This document shows, one piece after another, positions 62,893 to 64,000 of a stretch of 64,000 bases of DNA. How positions within the stretch are numbered: the stretch's first letter is position 1; every line of letters starts with the position of its first letter. Origin of the DNA: Chrysogorgia sp. JL179-B06 (taxonomy: Eukaryota; Cnidaria; Anthozoa; Scleralcyonacea; Chrysogorgiidae); the NCBI GenBank assembly GCA_035772405.1, contig JAYKKM010000471.1, positions 801,001 to 865,000 on the forward strand. Reading direction: 5' to 3'. The notes below the pieces were generated by a model, which had not been told where the DNA came from, searched no databases, and was given only the letters and a program-made list of their open reading frames with translations. Position numbers and translations under genes: made by a program.

Positions 62893-63704
62893 AGCCTAGT
62901 TTCCATATGATTGCTACGATCGCTCAATTTTAAAACCGGCGATCGTAGCGATTGTATATAGCGATCGTCATGGACGAAGTAAACAAAGACAACTTTCTTT
63001 TACTATCGCAAGCACAGCTTTTTATTCTAGTTGCTCTTATATCAGTAAGGCCTATTTCAAACGTCCAATTTATCATGTGTCGAATCTAATACACATTAGG
63101 TTCGACAAAATTCGACGCCGGTTTCAAACATCGAATTGACCATGGTCGAACGTAATCTACCTCCTGTAAAAAGAACTCGTTCGGATGGCTTTTTAAAAGT
63201 ACTGCCTTAAATCTCGTCCCAGTTTGTTTGGACGAACTTGTGCCAAGGAAACATCGGGTTCGACTGATATTTCGAATGAGAGAAGAGCTTGGAGCTTTTC
63301 ACACTCTCGTCCCACAGCTTCGGTACGTCTTCAAGACAGATATAAAATTCTTTTACAGCTATTTACATAAAATATTTACATAAAATGCTTTAGTTTCACT
63401 GATTCATCTAAATTTGCGTGATGTATACAATGAAGGATCCGTTTAATCTTATTACTGTAATGTGTTTTATAGATATAGCCGAATGTCGCTGGCGTACATA
63501 CCGATCGGAGAGATGAGATCGTCATGATCGCTGAACCAGTGTTTCCATATAATCGCTGCGATCGCCGAGATAGAACATTTTCTATCTCGGCGATCGCGAT
63601 CGCTACGATCGCCAAGCGTGTGGTTTCCATATGGTCGCTACGCGATCGCCGGTTTTAAAATTGAGCGATCGCAGCGATCGTAGCGATCATATGGAAACCA
63701 GGCT
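62893..63704. mobile_element. Harbinger-like MITE, 812 bp
   Basis: Ends are AGCCTAGTTTCCATATGAT and its complement, with similarity over ~60 bp including CAATTTTAAAACCGGCGATCG. TTA lies on both sides (62890-62892 and 63705-63707), the 3-bp TWA-type target of PIF/Harbinger elements. An internal hairpin with GCGATCGCCGAGATAG lies at ~63550-63600. No transposase. Confidence 0.7.
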
Positions 63705-63707
63705 TTA

Positions 63708-64000
63708 AGAGATCGAGTATATTGCAACGACAACAAAATAGGACTTAGAATCAAACCTCATCATCTTCAAGTTACTTTAAATAATTCTCTCTAACACTCG
63801 ACGCAAGGAAACACTCATAAAGATCACGATAAAAACCCTATAGAAATACAGAAAATAAGTGTAAGGACTAAGTTGAACTTTCAAAATTAACTGAAAATGT
63901 GCACAAAACCTCAACAATATTTCACACCAAATTCATTATCGGTAATGAAACAATATCAAAACATGATTACTAACCAGTAAATCGCATAATAGTTATTAAG
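63708..64000. other. Window end, nothing recognised
   Basis: AT-rich sequence without supported features. Confidence 0.5.

Overview
The window looks like animal nuclear DNA from an invertebrate, most likely a cnidarian or a similar marine metazoan. This rests on four things: an AT-rich background with long (TA)n tracts, two 72-nt leucine-rich-repeat exons with splice sites, Penelope-like elements carrying hammerhead ribozymes, and a Polinton with a chromodomain integrase. The species call is inference. Almost everything here is mobile DNA. The only clear host-gene signal is the pair of LRR exons near 23.5 and 26.1 kb.

Part 1, 1-19.3 kb. After the end of a DNA transposon (1-1609) and (TA)n tracts comes a nearly complete 17.3-kb Polinton/Maverick (1958-19282) with ~620-bp terminal inverted repeats. 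Its morphogenesis genes (penton-like, integrase, coiled-coil/membrane protein, double-jelly-roll major capsid, packaging ATPase, a small partner protein) run rightwards from 13.1 to 18.7 kb. Protein-primed DNA polymerase B and five small genes run leftwards from 7.8 to 2.6 kb. Between them is an accessory block: a thymidine kinase, a zinc-finger protein, a Bro-N/VRR-NUC-like/zinc-finger fusion, a fibre-like protein, a protein with an N-myristoylation-type start, a small basic peptide and a 491-aa structural candidate. No adenain-like maturation protease was recognised. Three genes carry single lesions, so the copy is recent but probably inactive.

Part 2, 19.3-41.6 kb. A graveyard of elements: a tRNA-related repeat, a tyrosine-recombinase fragment, MITEs, Penelope-like fragments (one followed by a good hammerhead motif), a PIN-like transposon-associated pseudogene, two decayed non-LTR retrotransposons, a 235-bp satellite, a 5S-rRNA-like repeat and a TTAA-flanked MITE.

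Part 3, 41.6-64 kb. Giant (TA)n tracts flank ~220-bp repeats with type I hammerhead ribozymes (retrozyme-like). Next is a four-level nest. Two Crypton-like tyrosine-recombinase relics lie head to head. A BEL/Pao retrotransposon (256-257-bp LTRs) sits inside one of them. A 4.6-kb TA-flanked DNA transposon splits the BEL pol gene, and smaller repeats sit inside that. Beyond lie a short TIR element with a 59-aa ORF, a solitary chromodomain integrase, a G-rich minisatellite, a second Penelope-like copy, a perfect 159-bp hairpin and a Harbinger-like MITE.
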